A stretch of 14,710 nucleotides of DNA from Rickettsiales bacterium (lineage in GTDB: Bacteria; Pseudomonadota; Alphaproteobacteria; Rickettsiales; UBA1997), in NCBI GenBank assembly GCA_031269065.1, contig JAIRWJ010000042.1, positions 1 to 14,710 on the forward strand, written 5' to 3'. Within the stretch, counting starts at the first letter, position 1. Every line of letters starts with the position of its first letter. The translations under genes and the position numbers were made by a program. Positions 1 through 6,090 of the stretch are shown in pieces. Under the pieces are notes generated by a model, which did not search any database, was not told the origin of the DNA, and saw nothing but the letters and a program-made list of their open reading frames with translations.

Positions 1-501
1 CTCCTTTTCTATCTGGGCCATAAGGTCATCATAAGACAGATCTATGTTGAGTTCTCTATTGGGACAGAAATAGTAATTCGAATTATGACCAAAATAATTA
101 TAATCGTCCTCCTTTTCCATTTGCTCAGATACTATACTGATCCCGTCACCTAGTATAATTCCCGCATTTTCAAAGGTACCTTCGGTCAAATTTGCGGATA
201 ATTCCGCCTTTTCGGCAAACATGTTATTTTCCGCGCCATCTTTCATTCTTATTTTTTTGTTCAGATAAATTTTCCCGTTTTCTTTGTCGTAGGTGATGCT
301 GTCAGCAGTGATGTTGTACTTGCCTCTTGTTATTTTGACGCCGCCATCGATAGAAACCACGGATTTTCTTATTTTGGAATTTATACGACCCCCCTCTATG
401 ATGAGGGCACCGTTTTTGATATTCGCTCCAAAGGCACCAAAGCTTACAAATAAAAGTGATAGCAAAATTCTTCCCAAAATCTGAACAAAGACCAACCGCA
501 T
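1..501 (-). CDS. lptD: LPS-assembly protein, probably LptD, N-terminal part (runs off left edge)
   Basis: The frame is open from an ATG at 501 through base 1, giving the first 167 residues. Residues 1-25 form a signal peptide (short basic start, then a Leu/Val/Phe-rich core ending GAFGA before N). Next comes an OstA/LptA-like beta-jellyroll with the family's typical phrases: a YNITADSITYDKENGKIYL segment (about residues 55-75), an NNMFAEKAELSANLTEG segment and ENAGIILGDG. In LptD this N-terminal domain takes LPS from the periplasmic LptA bridge and passes it to a C-terminal outer-membrane barrel, which would lie outside the window. The later YYFCPN stretch resembles the Cys-containing segment after the jellyroll in LptD. 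LptA is the alternative, but it is usually not much longer than this and lacks that segment. An overlapping ATG in another frame encodes a charged, unrelated peptide and was ignored. No clear Shine-Dalgarno site precedes 501. Confidence 0.72.
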   Translation of the reverse strand, partial: MRLVFVQILGRILLSLLFVSFGAFGANIKNGALIIEGGRINSKIRKSVVSIDGGVKITRGKYNITADSITYDKENGKIYLNKKIRMKDGAENNMFAEKAELSANLTEGTFENAGIILGDGISIVSEQMEKEDDYNYFGHNSNYYFCPNRELNIDLSYDDLMAQIEKE

Positions 502-905
502 CCATAGTAGAGCCGGAAAAATAATAAATCTAGGGAAGGGCCATTCCTATATAAAATACACCACGAAGAATGGATCTAATAAAAATATTTGAGACGGCAC
601 AAGCCGTCTCTTAGAGATATTATGGAAATATAGAAAATGTATATCACTTATACAAGTAAAGATTGTATTGGCTTTTTTTACTAAGTCAATATAGTCATTA
701 TGGGCCAAAAATATTACACACTGGCGGGATCTGATTTTTCTGTCATAGACTTTACAACCTATTAGTTTGTATGCCGACTCTTTTTTCTCTGAACCGAGTA
801 CTCCCTTGGTAACCGACAATTTTATCGATATTATTACACATAAATTTTAGTGCCGACCATTATGTCTGCAGAAATTAACAGTGGAAGAAAGTAGATTATG
901 CTTTT
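502..905. other. intergenic stretch without a convincing gene
   Basis: A 90-codon minus-strand frame (819 to 547) begins with TTG, resembles nothing I know, and reads straight through a strong terminator-like hairpin at 591-610, so I do not call it. Short minus-strand frames starting with ATG near 842 and 750 end after a few dozen codons or fewer. No tRNA, tmRNA, RNase P or SRP RNA signature was found. The stretch presumably holds the lptD promoter, but no convincing -35/-10 pair stands out. It may be a decayed gene or an unrecognised small RNA ending at the hairpin. Confidence 0.5.
583..610 (-). terminator. rho-independent terminator-like hairpin, minus strand
   Basis: A perfect 8-bp GC-rich stem (GAGACGGC, 591-598, with GCCGTCTC, 603-610) encloses a four-base loop. 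On the minus strand it is followed by a T-rich tail (AAATATTTTTATT). On the plus strand the following bases are not T-rich, so it should act leftward. No convincing gene lies just upstream on the minus strand. Confidence 0.5.
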
Positions 906-1118
906 TTGCTGCTAAGGTTGTTTCTGGGGATTAACTCTCGGAAACTAAGGACAGATCAGATAAAAAAAGATGCGATGGATATTTCCGATAGAAAAAAGAA
1001 TGGTGGAATAGTCAAAGTTTTTACGGATGAACAGTGGAAATATGCTACTATGGAACCCATTGACCTAGTCGAAGATAGTCTTCCTTATCTGCTCCTCGCG
1101 GAACATCTAAAGAAATAA
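906..1118 (+). CDS. small hypothetical protein upstream of the Zeta-like kinase
   Basis: This is a 70-codon frame starting with TTG at 906. An internal ATG at 976 would give about 47 residues. There is no in-frame ATG before that and no good ribosome-binding site, so the start is unsure. The C-terminal half looks protein-like and acidic (VKVFTDEQWKYATMEPIDLVEDSLPYLLLAEHL), with no membrane segment or known motif. It lies about 130 bp before the Zeta-like kinase on the same strand, where an antitoxin could sit. However, the kinase has its own promoter in the gap and the peptide does not resemble the epsilon antitoxin, so an antitoxin role is only a guess. It may equally be the C-terminal remnant of a decayed gene. 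Confidence 0.3.
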   Translation: MLLRLFLGINSRKLRTDQIKKDAMDISDRKKNGGIVKVFTDEQWKYATMEPIDLVEDSLPYLLLAEHLKK

Positions 1119-1188
1119 GAGGAGGACAAGTTTACAGGGAGTAGTCTTAAAGTGTAAATACTGCCAATTCCGTTTTTGAGGGACTAGT

Positions 1189-1217
1189 TTGACATTTATG
1201 CTCAATGGTGATACAGT
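1189..1217 (+). promoter_or_regulatory. sigma70-type promoter for the Zeta-like kinase
   Basis: A perfect -35 TTGACA (1189-1194) is followed after 17 bases by TACAGT (1212-1217), a four-of-six -10. Predicted transcription starts near 1224, giving a leader of about 23 bases before the ATG at 1247. Confidence 0.55.
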
Positions 1218-1246
1218 ACCGGAAACAATTTTGATGTAGTGAACCC

Positions 1247-1897
1247 ATGGTTTTGGACCTAGCGGGAGTGGGGTCGATAGAGCAGGTAATACCGAGCGTT
1301 TCAAGTATTACCCCATATCCCTACGAAACAATTAGAAACAGGCGATACGATAGTCTCATAGATAGTTTTCTGAGCGGCTCAAGTGCCAGAAGCGAAAGTT
1401 CACCCACAATTTTCCATATGGGCGGTATACCGGGGAGTGGTAAAACCACTTACTACAAGAATAATAGAAATAGATTTGGAAACTATATGATGATTGGCTT
1501 TGACCATGTGATGGAAAACATTGATGAGTACAGAACTGATAATACCACTCTAGGGAGCGTGGAGAGTTACAGCAAATGGGTGTTGGTAGCTCGGGTCATG
1601 GGCTATGAGCTAATTCTGCGCTCTCTGAAGGGAAAACTGAATATATTTTTAGACCATGGAGGCCTCTGTGACCCTCATGTTTCTCTACTTAGAAGTGCAA
1701 AAGACTATGGCTATAGAACGAAAATGTGCTTTATCCGCTGCGGTCTGGAAGTAGCCTGTGAAAGAGCTCTAGAACGAGAGAAGGTAACTCACAGACATAT
1801 ACCTCGAGAGATAATAGAGCAAAGATTTTTCATGGCAGATGGCTATCTAGAAGCCTACAGAGGGATTGTAGATGACCTGATTGTTATCGATAGCTAA
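1247..1897 (+). CDS. Zeta-toxin-like P-loop kinase
   Basis: The protein has 216 residues. An N-terminal region of about 55 residues is followed by a Walker A motif (GIPGSGKT, residues 60-67). After it come a conserved-type Asp (GFDHV, D86), a second strand ending LDHGG (about 135-139), and a basic segment with LEREKVTHRHIPREIIEQRF (residues 174-193). This order matches the Zeta toxin/UDP-N-acetylglucosamine kinase family: P-loop, substrate Asp, then a lid with Arg and His followed by an IPxxxIxxRF-like motif. Zeta enzymes phosphorylate UDP-GlcNAc and poison cell-wall synthesis, but many family members act on other substrates, so the substrate is unknown here. A stop lies just upstream in frame, making the ATG at 1247 the first start. 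It appears to be a single-gene transcript from the promoter at 1189. No epsilon-type antitoxin was recognised nearby. Confidence 0.7.
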   Translation: MVLDLAGVGSIEQVIPSVSSITPYPYETIRNRRYDSLIDSFLSGSSARSESSPTIFHMGGIPGSGKTTYYKNNRNRFGNYMMIGFDHVMENIDEYRTDNTTLGSVESYSKWVLVARVMGYELILRSLKGKLNIFLDHGGLCDPHVSLLRSAKDYGYRTKMCFIRCGLEVACERALEREKVTHRHIPREIIEQRFFMADGYLEAYRGIVDDLIVIDS

Positions 1898-1917
1898 AGA
1901 CTAATCCTTATTTTTCC

Positions 1918-1983
1918 CCAGACAGAAGGAGGGGCGGGCGGTTTTGTAGAAGTTTTCAATGGCCGTCGCCCCCTGTCTTCTGG
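1918..1983. repeat. long imperfect GC-rich inverted repeat
   Basis: Outer arms CCAGA (1918-1922) and TCTGG (1979-1983), middle arms GGGGCG (1931-1936) and CGCCCC (1967-1972), and inner CGG/CCG (1939-1941, 1963-1965) can fold into one imperfect hairpin with a loop of about 21 bases. A second possible stem, CTGGCA (1980-1985) with TGCCAG (2001-2006), competes with the outer arm. No T-run follows on either strand, so this is not a standard terminator. Confidence 0.45.
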
Positions 1984-2197
1984 CACTAAACAGAAGATCA
2001 TGCCAGTGTTCTAGCTGGGAGAGGATTATACAAAACAGACAAATGCCAACTGTGATTTTCCACTACAATAAAATCATAATAATTGCAGACCGCGTCTGAA
2101 ACTTGGATTCATGATTTCTATAGAGTGTTATTTATTTGTTGGTAGGAGAATATAAATTTGTCCACTATGTTGACGGTGCACGTAGAAGTTGCGTACC

Positions 2198-2226
2198 TTG
2201 ACATCAGCCAGAAAATAATATAAAAT
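2198..2226 (+). promoter_or_regulatory. sigma70-type promoter for radC
   Basis: A perfect -35 TTGACA (2198-2203), a 17-base spacer and TAAAAT (2221-2226, five of six matches to TATAAT). Expected transcription start is near 2233, about 50 bases before radC. This is one of the best promoter matches in the window. Confidence 0.65.
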
Positions 2227-2285
2227 GAGGAAAAATAAGAAAGATTCGCCGGCCTATGGCTTTTTACGCATATTTTTAACTATAT

Positions 2286-2984
2286 TTGTGGCCTGTGCCA
2301 AAAAATTCATTTGACAATCATAGAGAAAATGTGAGGAAGAGGTTTATGACCTCTAGAAATTCTCTGGGAAACTACGAAGTGCTAGAGATGCTTCTGTTTC
2401 TGGCAATTCCAAGAAAGGATACTAAGGCCATAGCTAAGCTTCTTTTGAGCAAATTCGGCTCTCTGGACAATGTGCTTAATGCCGATGTAGACCAGTTGAG
2501 AGATGTGAAGGGCATAGGGAATAACGCAATTTGCACTATACAACTATTTCACGAGATAATTCTCAGAATAACGAGAGAAGAGCTAGAGGATGATATGAAG
2601 ACAATTAGCTTAGACAGGCCCAAGCTTATAGAGAAGTACTGTATAGCGAAGATTGGCCATCTTGTTCACGAGGAGGTGCTAGTTCTATTTCTAAATGGTT
2701 CTATGAAACTTGTGGCTGAAGATATAATTGGTTCTGGAAATGCCTCGGAGGCAAAGATTTATAACAACATTCTCATAACCAGAGCCACCCAGAATGGTGC
2801 TACGGGAATAATTCTGGTACACAACCATCCTTCTGGGAATGCTATTCCCTCGGAGGCAGATATAGACATTACCGAGAATCTCTTAGATATTCTCAGAGGT
2901 GTTGGTCTCAAGTTTGTTGACCATATGATAGTCACCAGATCCAAATGCTTTAGTTTCCGTAAAGTAGGTCTTCTGTTGGGATAG
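2286..2984 (+). CDS. radC: RadC/UPF0758 family JAB-domain protein
   Basis: The protein has up to 232 residues, a normal length for the family. The N-terminal part (NHRENVRKRF, then NYEVLEMLLFLAIPRKD, residues 11-45) and the following KFGSL and VKGIGNNAI (about 75-82) give the helix-hairpin-helix DNA-binding-like region. The C-terminal JAB1/MPN domain has an intact JAMM metalloprotease signature: Glu129/130, then His179-x-His181, seven residues, Ser189, two residues, Asp192 (HNHPSGNAIPSEAD). A zinc site is therefore expected. The cellular role of RadC is unsettled; a DNA-repair role was proposed and later doubted. The start is TTG 2286 or GTG 2295, and neither has a clear ribosome site. GTG 2295 leaves seven residues before the conserved His. 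It appears to be monocistronic from the promoter at 2198. Confidence 0.9.
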   Translation: MWPVPKNSFDNHRENVRKRFMTSRNSLGNYEVLEMLLFLAIPRKDTKAIAKLLLSKFGSLDNVLNADVDQLRDVKGIGNNAICTIQLFHEIILRITREELEDDMKTISLDRPKLIEKYCIAKIGHLVHEEVLVLFLNGSMKLVAEDIIGSGNASEAKIYNNILITRATQNGATGIILVHNHPSGNAIPSEADIDITENLLDILRGVGLKFVDHMIVTRSKCFSFRKVGLLLG

Positions 2985-3156
2985 ATTATAGTCCAGGGAA
3001 ATTAAGGCTAAGCCCGGTTCTCCCCGGATGACTGGAAAGGCGCCTGGCTTCATGTCTCAAAAATACAAATAGGGAATGGTGCAGGAATATTCATAGAGAG
3101 CACAAACTCAAGGGTTTGGCTAAACTAGTGTAAAATTTATTATTTTGTAAAGATGA

Positions 3157-3637
3157 CCCTGTGGGAACTCTAAAAGAGAGGTAGGATATTTCAAAAATCT
3201 TAGCCGAGAAGCATTCATAGAAAACAGAAGTAAGCTACGGGAAAATGGAGAAATACTCGAGCCCCGACGCCCGGAAAGTGCTTTCCACCACAGTATCTCG
3301 AAAGAACCGGCGATCCTCGGAGAACCAGAGAACTTTGGTGAAACACTGCAAAACCGACCTATATATGATAAATGCAGGAATTTCGGACGAAAAGATTAAG
3401 GATACGCTTTCTAGAATTGATGCCAGCACTCTTGAGAGATTGCCATCTCTTCACAAAAAATTTTCCATAGGAAGAGAATCAGCAAGCATTGGGAAATATA
3501 TTAGCAATCATGTTTATATTTGTAGGATGTCCAGTGTTACTCAAACTAAATGTTGTTACTGCGGGTTCTGTTCCAGAAAGCTAAAAGCAAAAAGCAACAA
3601 GTTCTCGTGCTTGACATATGCCAAATTATCCTATTAG
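3157..3637 (+). pseudogene. decayed or frameshifted gene of unknown function
   Basis: Two overlapping frames each look partly protein-like. Frame A (3157-3399, no start codon) reads REVGYFKNLSREAFIENRSK and continues with GEILEPRRPESAFHH. Frame B starts with ATG 3245 and runs 130 residues to 3637. Its first part is Ser/Arg-rich and random-looking, but from about 3366 it becomes plausible (MINAGISDEKIKDTLSRIDA, then STLERLPSLHKKF). A single indel between about 3350 and 3395 would join A to B. A short ATG frame at 3153 could be joined to A by one more indel at a run of A bases near 3171. The end of frame B holds a Cys cluster (KCCYCGFC). I recognise no family. If frame B is real as it stands, the coding region is 3245-3637. 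The preceding 2985-3152 has no supported gene; a weak TTGGCT-16-TATTAT promoter candidate sits at 3116-3143. Confidence 0.4.
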
Positions 3638-3675
3638 ATTTTAATGATCACTAACTAGCCTTTTGAGGTATCTAT

Positions 3676-4350
3676 ATGAAAAATTCATCGAAATATTTTG
3701 AAAAAGGATTTTCTATGGTAGAATTTTCGGTGGTTGTGGCTATCATGGGTATCCTTGCATTTGCCCTAACCAAGTCCGTAGCTATCATTGGTTCTACCGG
3801 AGCAAAACGCCTGGCGATGGAAATAACGGTGCTAGACCAGATCCTGGAACAACACCATGAACAGGCGAAGGGACCCCTGGGTGTAAAAAAAGGGATGCTG
3901 CCGATGAAAAATATACTGGAAAATGGTATATTCCATGGCTCTGTTAATAAATATGGCGCCATAGCCTCAAAATATAGAAAGGGGAATTACTGGATTCTGG
4001 TTGATCTAGATTTGATAAATGGTAGTTCAAAGCCAAGAAAAAAAGGGCAAAAGGAAAAAAAATCTAATATTGCCCTAGTTCTAACCAGTGTTGATGGGGA
4101 TGAAAGATATGGATCTGGTTCAATAACAGCTATGGGATTTAGAAATCTAAATTCAAAACTTGGGGATTCTAAGCCAAACGGCATAGCTGAACGCCTGTCT
4201 ATGGCGAAGGCTGCTGAAACTCCCCACAGAGAACCACATAAAATCAAGGGGCTCAGAAAAATTAACATCAGCAGGAAACAAAAAAGTGCCAGAGAAAGGT
4301 ATAATTTAATTCTAAAGTTATCCCCCCAGGACCCAGCGGATAAAAAATGA
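3676..4350 (+). CDS. type IV pilin-like / pseudopilin N-terminal domain protein
   Basis: The protein has 224 residues and starts with ATG 3676 behind a good ribosome site (GAGGT at 3665-3669, six-base spacing). The N-terminus is a prepilin signal: a short basic leader (residues 1-11) ending in Gly11, then Phe12 and Glu16 at mature position +5 (GFSMVEFSVVVAIMGILAFA), and one hydrophobic helix to about residue 33. Type IV prepilins and type II secretion pseudopilins are cut after this Gly by a prepilin peptidase and N-methylated on the new Phe. The rest is a globular-sized region (about 40-150) followed by a highly basic, probably disordered tail (KIKGLRKINISRKQKSARER). No pilus or secretion genes are in the window, so the assembly it serves is unknown. 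Its stop lies one base from the end of sfsA on the other strand. Confidence 0.7.
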   Translation: MKNSSKYFEKGFSMVEFSVVVAIMGILAFALTKSVAIIGSTGAKRLAMEITVLDQILEQHHEQAKGPLGVKKGMLPMKNILENGIFHGSVNKYGAIASKYRKGNYWILVDLDLINGSSKPRKKGQKEKKSNIALVLTSVDGDERYGSGSITAMGFRNLNSKLGDSKPNGIAERLSMAKAAETPHREPHKIKGLRKINISRKQKSARERYNLILKLSPQDPADKK

Positions 4351-4351
4351 C

Positions 4352-5083
4352 CTATAGTGGCATTTTGTAATAGTCTACTAGGCTAATGCCCCGCTTTGTG
4401 AATTTCGCATTAACTTGCCAAAATTCAACCCCGGAGCGTCTGGTTTTTCGCACCGCCGCACCTACGGTCTCATTTTCGTCGGGCTTCGGAGCGAATTTAT
4501 TAGCCTCAAACATGAAAAAGACTAGCATTACGGCTTTTTTATGTTTCGATAATTCTTCCATGTGCTTTAGGAATCTATCCAGAGAATATATTTTTTCCTG
4601 ATCTGTAAACTTTACATTTCTGTTTGTAACATATTTTTCTCTAAAAGGAAGCATAACCATAGGACTCTTCACCTCCAAATAGAGATCATTGTTCACAACA
4701 AAATCTATTCTTGACTCTCCTACTTTTTGCTCTCTCTGAACACTGAAATTTCTCCCTCTGGGTCCAACTATGTCGGACAGTTGTCCAGTTCTGAGAAAAT
4801 AGTCCACATAGTTATTAGCCCTTGTCTGATTTATGCCTATCCACTTCTTGTGGGGGTCACCAACTCTATTTAGAGACACTGCCTCCACAGTGTACTTAGT
4901 CTTCCTTATCTTAGTATCAGATCTGCTAAGAAGGCATGGCACTTTGTCAAAAACAATCCTCGCAATTCTGCCGGTGCATGGGCAATGGCATTTATTAACC
5001 GTATCGTTGGCTAATACATTCATTACAAACCTATTAGGCCTATCGATAATTAGCCCCTCCTCCAGGACTTCATCAAACATCAT
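4352..5083 (-). CDS. sfsA: SfsA family nuclease-like protein
   Basis: The protein has 243 residues, full length for SfsA. Family landmarks appear in order: an N-terminal RPNRFVMNVL (residues 15-24), HCPCTGRIARIV (33-44, where most members read HCPNTG), RKTKYTVEAVSLNR (60-73), IGINQTRAN (82-90), then the PD-(D/E)xK-like core SRIDFVV (Asp127) and YLEVKS (Glu137, Lys139). SfsA proteins bind DNA and have been reported as nucleases; the old name, sugar fermentation stimulation, comes from an E. coli overexpression effect. The family's usual FPDAVTxRGxKHL segment is altered here (DQEKIYSLDRFLKHMEEL). The start ATG 5083 has GGGAG six bases upstream. It follows secG by 33 bases on the same strand and is probably cotranscribed with it. 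Confidence 0.85.
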   Translation of the reverse strand: MMFDEVLEEGLIIDRPNRFVMNVLANDTVNKCHCPCTGRIARIVFDKVPCLLSRSDTKIRKTKYTVEAVSLNRVGDPHKKWIGINQTRANNYVDYFLRTGQLSDIVGPRGRNFSVQREQKVGESRIDFVVNNDLYLEVKSPMVMLPFREKYVTNRNVKFTDQEKIYSLDRFLKHMEELSKHKKAVMLVFFMFEANKFAPKPDENETVGAAVRKTRRSGVEFWQVNAKFTKRGISLVDYYKMPL

Positions 5084-5116
5084 AGTTCACTCCCAGCACC
5101 CCAAATATCTCCCTAC

Positions 5117-5419
5117 CTATTTATTCTTTGAAATCTTTTTCTCTAGATAATCCTTGACTAAACTCCTGCTCTTTGCATACTTTCGCGCAGATATGGATGT
5201 GAGAACAGCGGAATTTATCATAAGAAATGCACCCAGCAGAATGGTAAATTTTGTTATAAAATCCAAAGAACTCCTTCTCTTGGAAGACCCAAATTTGGAA
5301 TTACCAGAACTTATGTTACTCAGAGCATCTTCGTCCGAAGATTGCAGCAGAACCACAGCTACCAACATAGCACAGGCCAAAATCTGAAGAATAAACAAAA
5401 TTAGCAAACCACCACCCAT
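5117..5419 (-). CDS. secG: SecG, protein-export translocase subunit
   Basis: From ATG 5419 the product has 100 residues. It has the SecG plan: a first membrane helix (LLILFILQILACAMLVAVVLLQ), a polar loop with Ser/Gly and the FGSSKRRSSLDFITKFT segment (usual form fGs.....fltklT), a second membrane helix (ILLGAFLMINSAVLT), and a basic cytosolic tail (KDYLEKKISKNK). SecG associates with SecYE and helps protein export across the inner membrane. A GTG at 5449 would add ten residues; neither start has a clear Shine-Dalgarno, and I chose the ATG because the first helix follows directly. It heads a likely secG-sfsA transcript with two possible promoters upstream. Confidence 0.85.
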   Translation of the reverse strand: MGGGLLILFILQILACAMLVAVVLLQSSDEDALSNISSGNSKFGSSKRRSSLDFITKFTILLGAFLMINSAVLTSISARKYAKSRSLVKDYLEKKISKNK

Positions 5420-5483
5420 TGGATCTACGAAAGAAGCATTTACTACCACGATAGTCAGGCTAATCCTGATGTCAATAGGGTAC

Positions 5484-5499
5484 CTGTATAATTGTACAG
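5484..5499. promoter_or_regulatory. 16-bp palindrome overlapping a secG promoter (possible operator)
   Basis: CTGTATAATTGTACAG is a palindrome with one mismatched pair. It covers the -10 box and start region of the promoter at 5491-5519, where a repressor dimer could bind. A chance AT-rich palindrome is equally possible. Confidence 0.3.
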
Positions 5500-5519
5500 A
5501 TTCACAGCACTTGAGACAA
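5491..5519 (-). promoter_or_regulatory. candidate sigma70 promoter for secG-sfsA (proximal)
   Basis: On the minus strand, TTGTCT (5519-5514), a 17-base spacer, then TACAAT (5496-5491, five of six). Predicted start is near 5484, about 65 bases before ATG 5419. Confidence 0.45.
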
Positions 5520-5545
5520 ATTCACCCCACTCTGTTCAGTGATAA

Positions 5546-5574
5546 ATAGTACCCCATTGGAGTCATGAAGTCAA
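5546..5574 (-). promoter_or_regulatory. candidate sigma70 promoter for secG-sfsA (distal)
   Basis: On the minus strand, TTGACT (5574-5569, five of six), a 17-base spacer, then TACTAT (5551-5546, four of six). The -35 overlaps the last codons of the start-less frame 5814-5563. It would produce a longer leader than the proximal candidate. Confidence 0.4.
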
Positions 5575-5650
5575 GTTTTGAATGGTGTCTAGAATTTTAT
5601 ACTTTTCTACAAATTTACTCAGTTTACACCTGAAAGCTCCTATACTACCT

Positions 5651-5670
5651 GCTAGAATATCTTTTCTAGC
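5651..5670. repeat. inverted repeat, 7-bp perfect stem
   Basis: GCTAGAA (5651-5657) and TTCTAGC (5664-5670) around a six-base loop, inside the start-less minus-strand frame. No T-run follows on either strand. Confidence 0.5.
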
Positions 5671-5703
5671 ATAGAACTCTTCTCTCGCTATTCTGTTACT
5701 AGC

Positions 5704-5722
5704 GCCGAGTTCTCGGCTTTTT
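5704..5722 (+). terminator. short terminator-like palindrome with T-run
   Basis: GCCGA (5704-5708), loop GTTC, TCGGC (5713-5717), then TTTTT (5718-5722) on the plus strand. The stem is short and no plus-strand gene ends before it. It may limit antisense transcription from the left or simply be a palindrome inside the decayed frame. Confidence 0.3.
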
Positions 5723-5784
5723 CTAAGAGTTTGAGAAGGATTATATTTCTCTATCTTTCCTCTTTCTTTTAATTTAGTTAGAAT

Positions 5785-5818
5785 TCTTCTTGTGAAGTTA
5801 GTCTTCTTGTGGAGTTAG
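5785..5818. repeat. 17-bp tandem direct repeat, two copies
   Basis: The copies at 5785-5801 and 5802-5818 (core CTTCTTGTGAAGTTAG) differ at one base (A or G in the middle). As 17 is not a multiple of three, such a duplication shifts the reading frame of the minus-strand ORF it borders. Confidence 0.75.
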
Positions 5819-5922
5819 CATTAATTACTGTTAGTAGTCCCCCACCGAGTATGGCCTATTCGATTGTTTTTTCGGAAACGGAGTTTATTCTGGGTCGCTG
5901 GAAAGTGCTGACCATTATTTGC

Positions 5923-6012
5923 GGATAGGTGACAGAGCGGTCGAATGTTCCGGTCTTGAAAACCGGCGAAGGTGCAAGCCTTCCGGGGGTTCGAATCCCT
6001 CCCTATCCGCCA
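5923..6012 (+). tRNA. tRNA-Ser (anticodon UGA)
   Basis: A complete class II tRNA of 90 bases with encoded CCA. The acceptor GGATAGG (5923-5929) pairs with CCTATCC (6002-6008); the discriminator is G (6009), as expected for serine, and CCA is at 6010-6012. The anticodon loop CTTGAAA (5955-5961) has TGA at 5957-5959. There is a long variable arm (AGG..CCT type) and a T loop TTCGAAT. It decodes UCA and other UCN codons. No strong promoter pair was found upstream; CATTAT at 5913-5918 is a weak -10. Confidence 0.96.
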
Positions 6013-6019
6013 CCTTCTG

Positions 6020-6038
6020 AGAAATTTCGTGAATTTCT
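6020..6038. repeat. hairpin just after tRNA-Ser
   Basis: AGAAATT (6020-6026) and AATTTCT (6032-6038) flank five bases. It is AT-rich and lacks a following T-run, so its use as a terminator for the tRNA is doubtful. Confidence 0.3.
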
Positions 6039-6090
6039 AAAAATTCTCAATGAGGCCAAAGGACGATTTCAAAACTCATTTATTTCTTAC

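Larger units (their letters stand above)
1898..2285. other. intergenic stretch with structured DNA and the radC promoter
   Basis: No supported gene. The left part (1918-2006) contains two overlapping inverted repeats, listed separately. The right end carries a near-consensus promoter at 2198-2226. A minus-strand frame around 2250-2130 encodes a hydrophobic stretch but has no start codon, and I regard it as chance. Confidence 0.55.
5563..5814 (-). pseudogene. start-less reading frame, probable C-terminal gene remnant
   Basis: A minus-strand frame of 83 residues is open from just after a TAA (5817-5815) to a TGA (5565-5563) and has no ATG, GTG or usable TTG start. It nevertheless reads like protein: basic and helical, with TRRILTKLKERGKIEKYNPS, then RKSRELGASNRIAREEFYA, then ILAGSIGAFRCKLSKFVEKYK. 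A 17-bp tandem duplication (5785-5818) lies at its 5' end. If one copy is removed in thought, the frame extends upstream to about 5850, still without an ATG. It was therefore probably once the end of a larger gene. I recognise no family. The frame also contains two inverted repeats (5651-5670 and 5704-5717). Confidence 0.45.

Noticed and set aside
302..505. 67-residue minus-strand ORF starting with ATG at 505
   Set aside because: It overlaps lptD in another frame and has a Cys/Trp/Arg-rich random composition, while the lptD frame has a signal peptide and family motifs.
547..819. 90-residue minus-strand ORF starting with TTG
   Set aside because: It reads through a strong terminator hairpin at 591-610, has no ribosome site and resembles no known protein. 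A decayed gene remains possible.
1918..2006. SRP RNA, tmRNA or RNase P RNA in the structured region
   Set aside because: None of the conserved sequence signatures (GGAAGGAAGCA-like loop, tmRNA tag or tRNA-like end, RNase P core) are present.
2130..2260. Minus-strand frame with a hydrophobic stretch upstream of radC
   Set aside because: It has no start codon, is short, and overlaps a near-consensus plus-strand promoter; probably chance.
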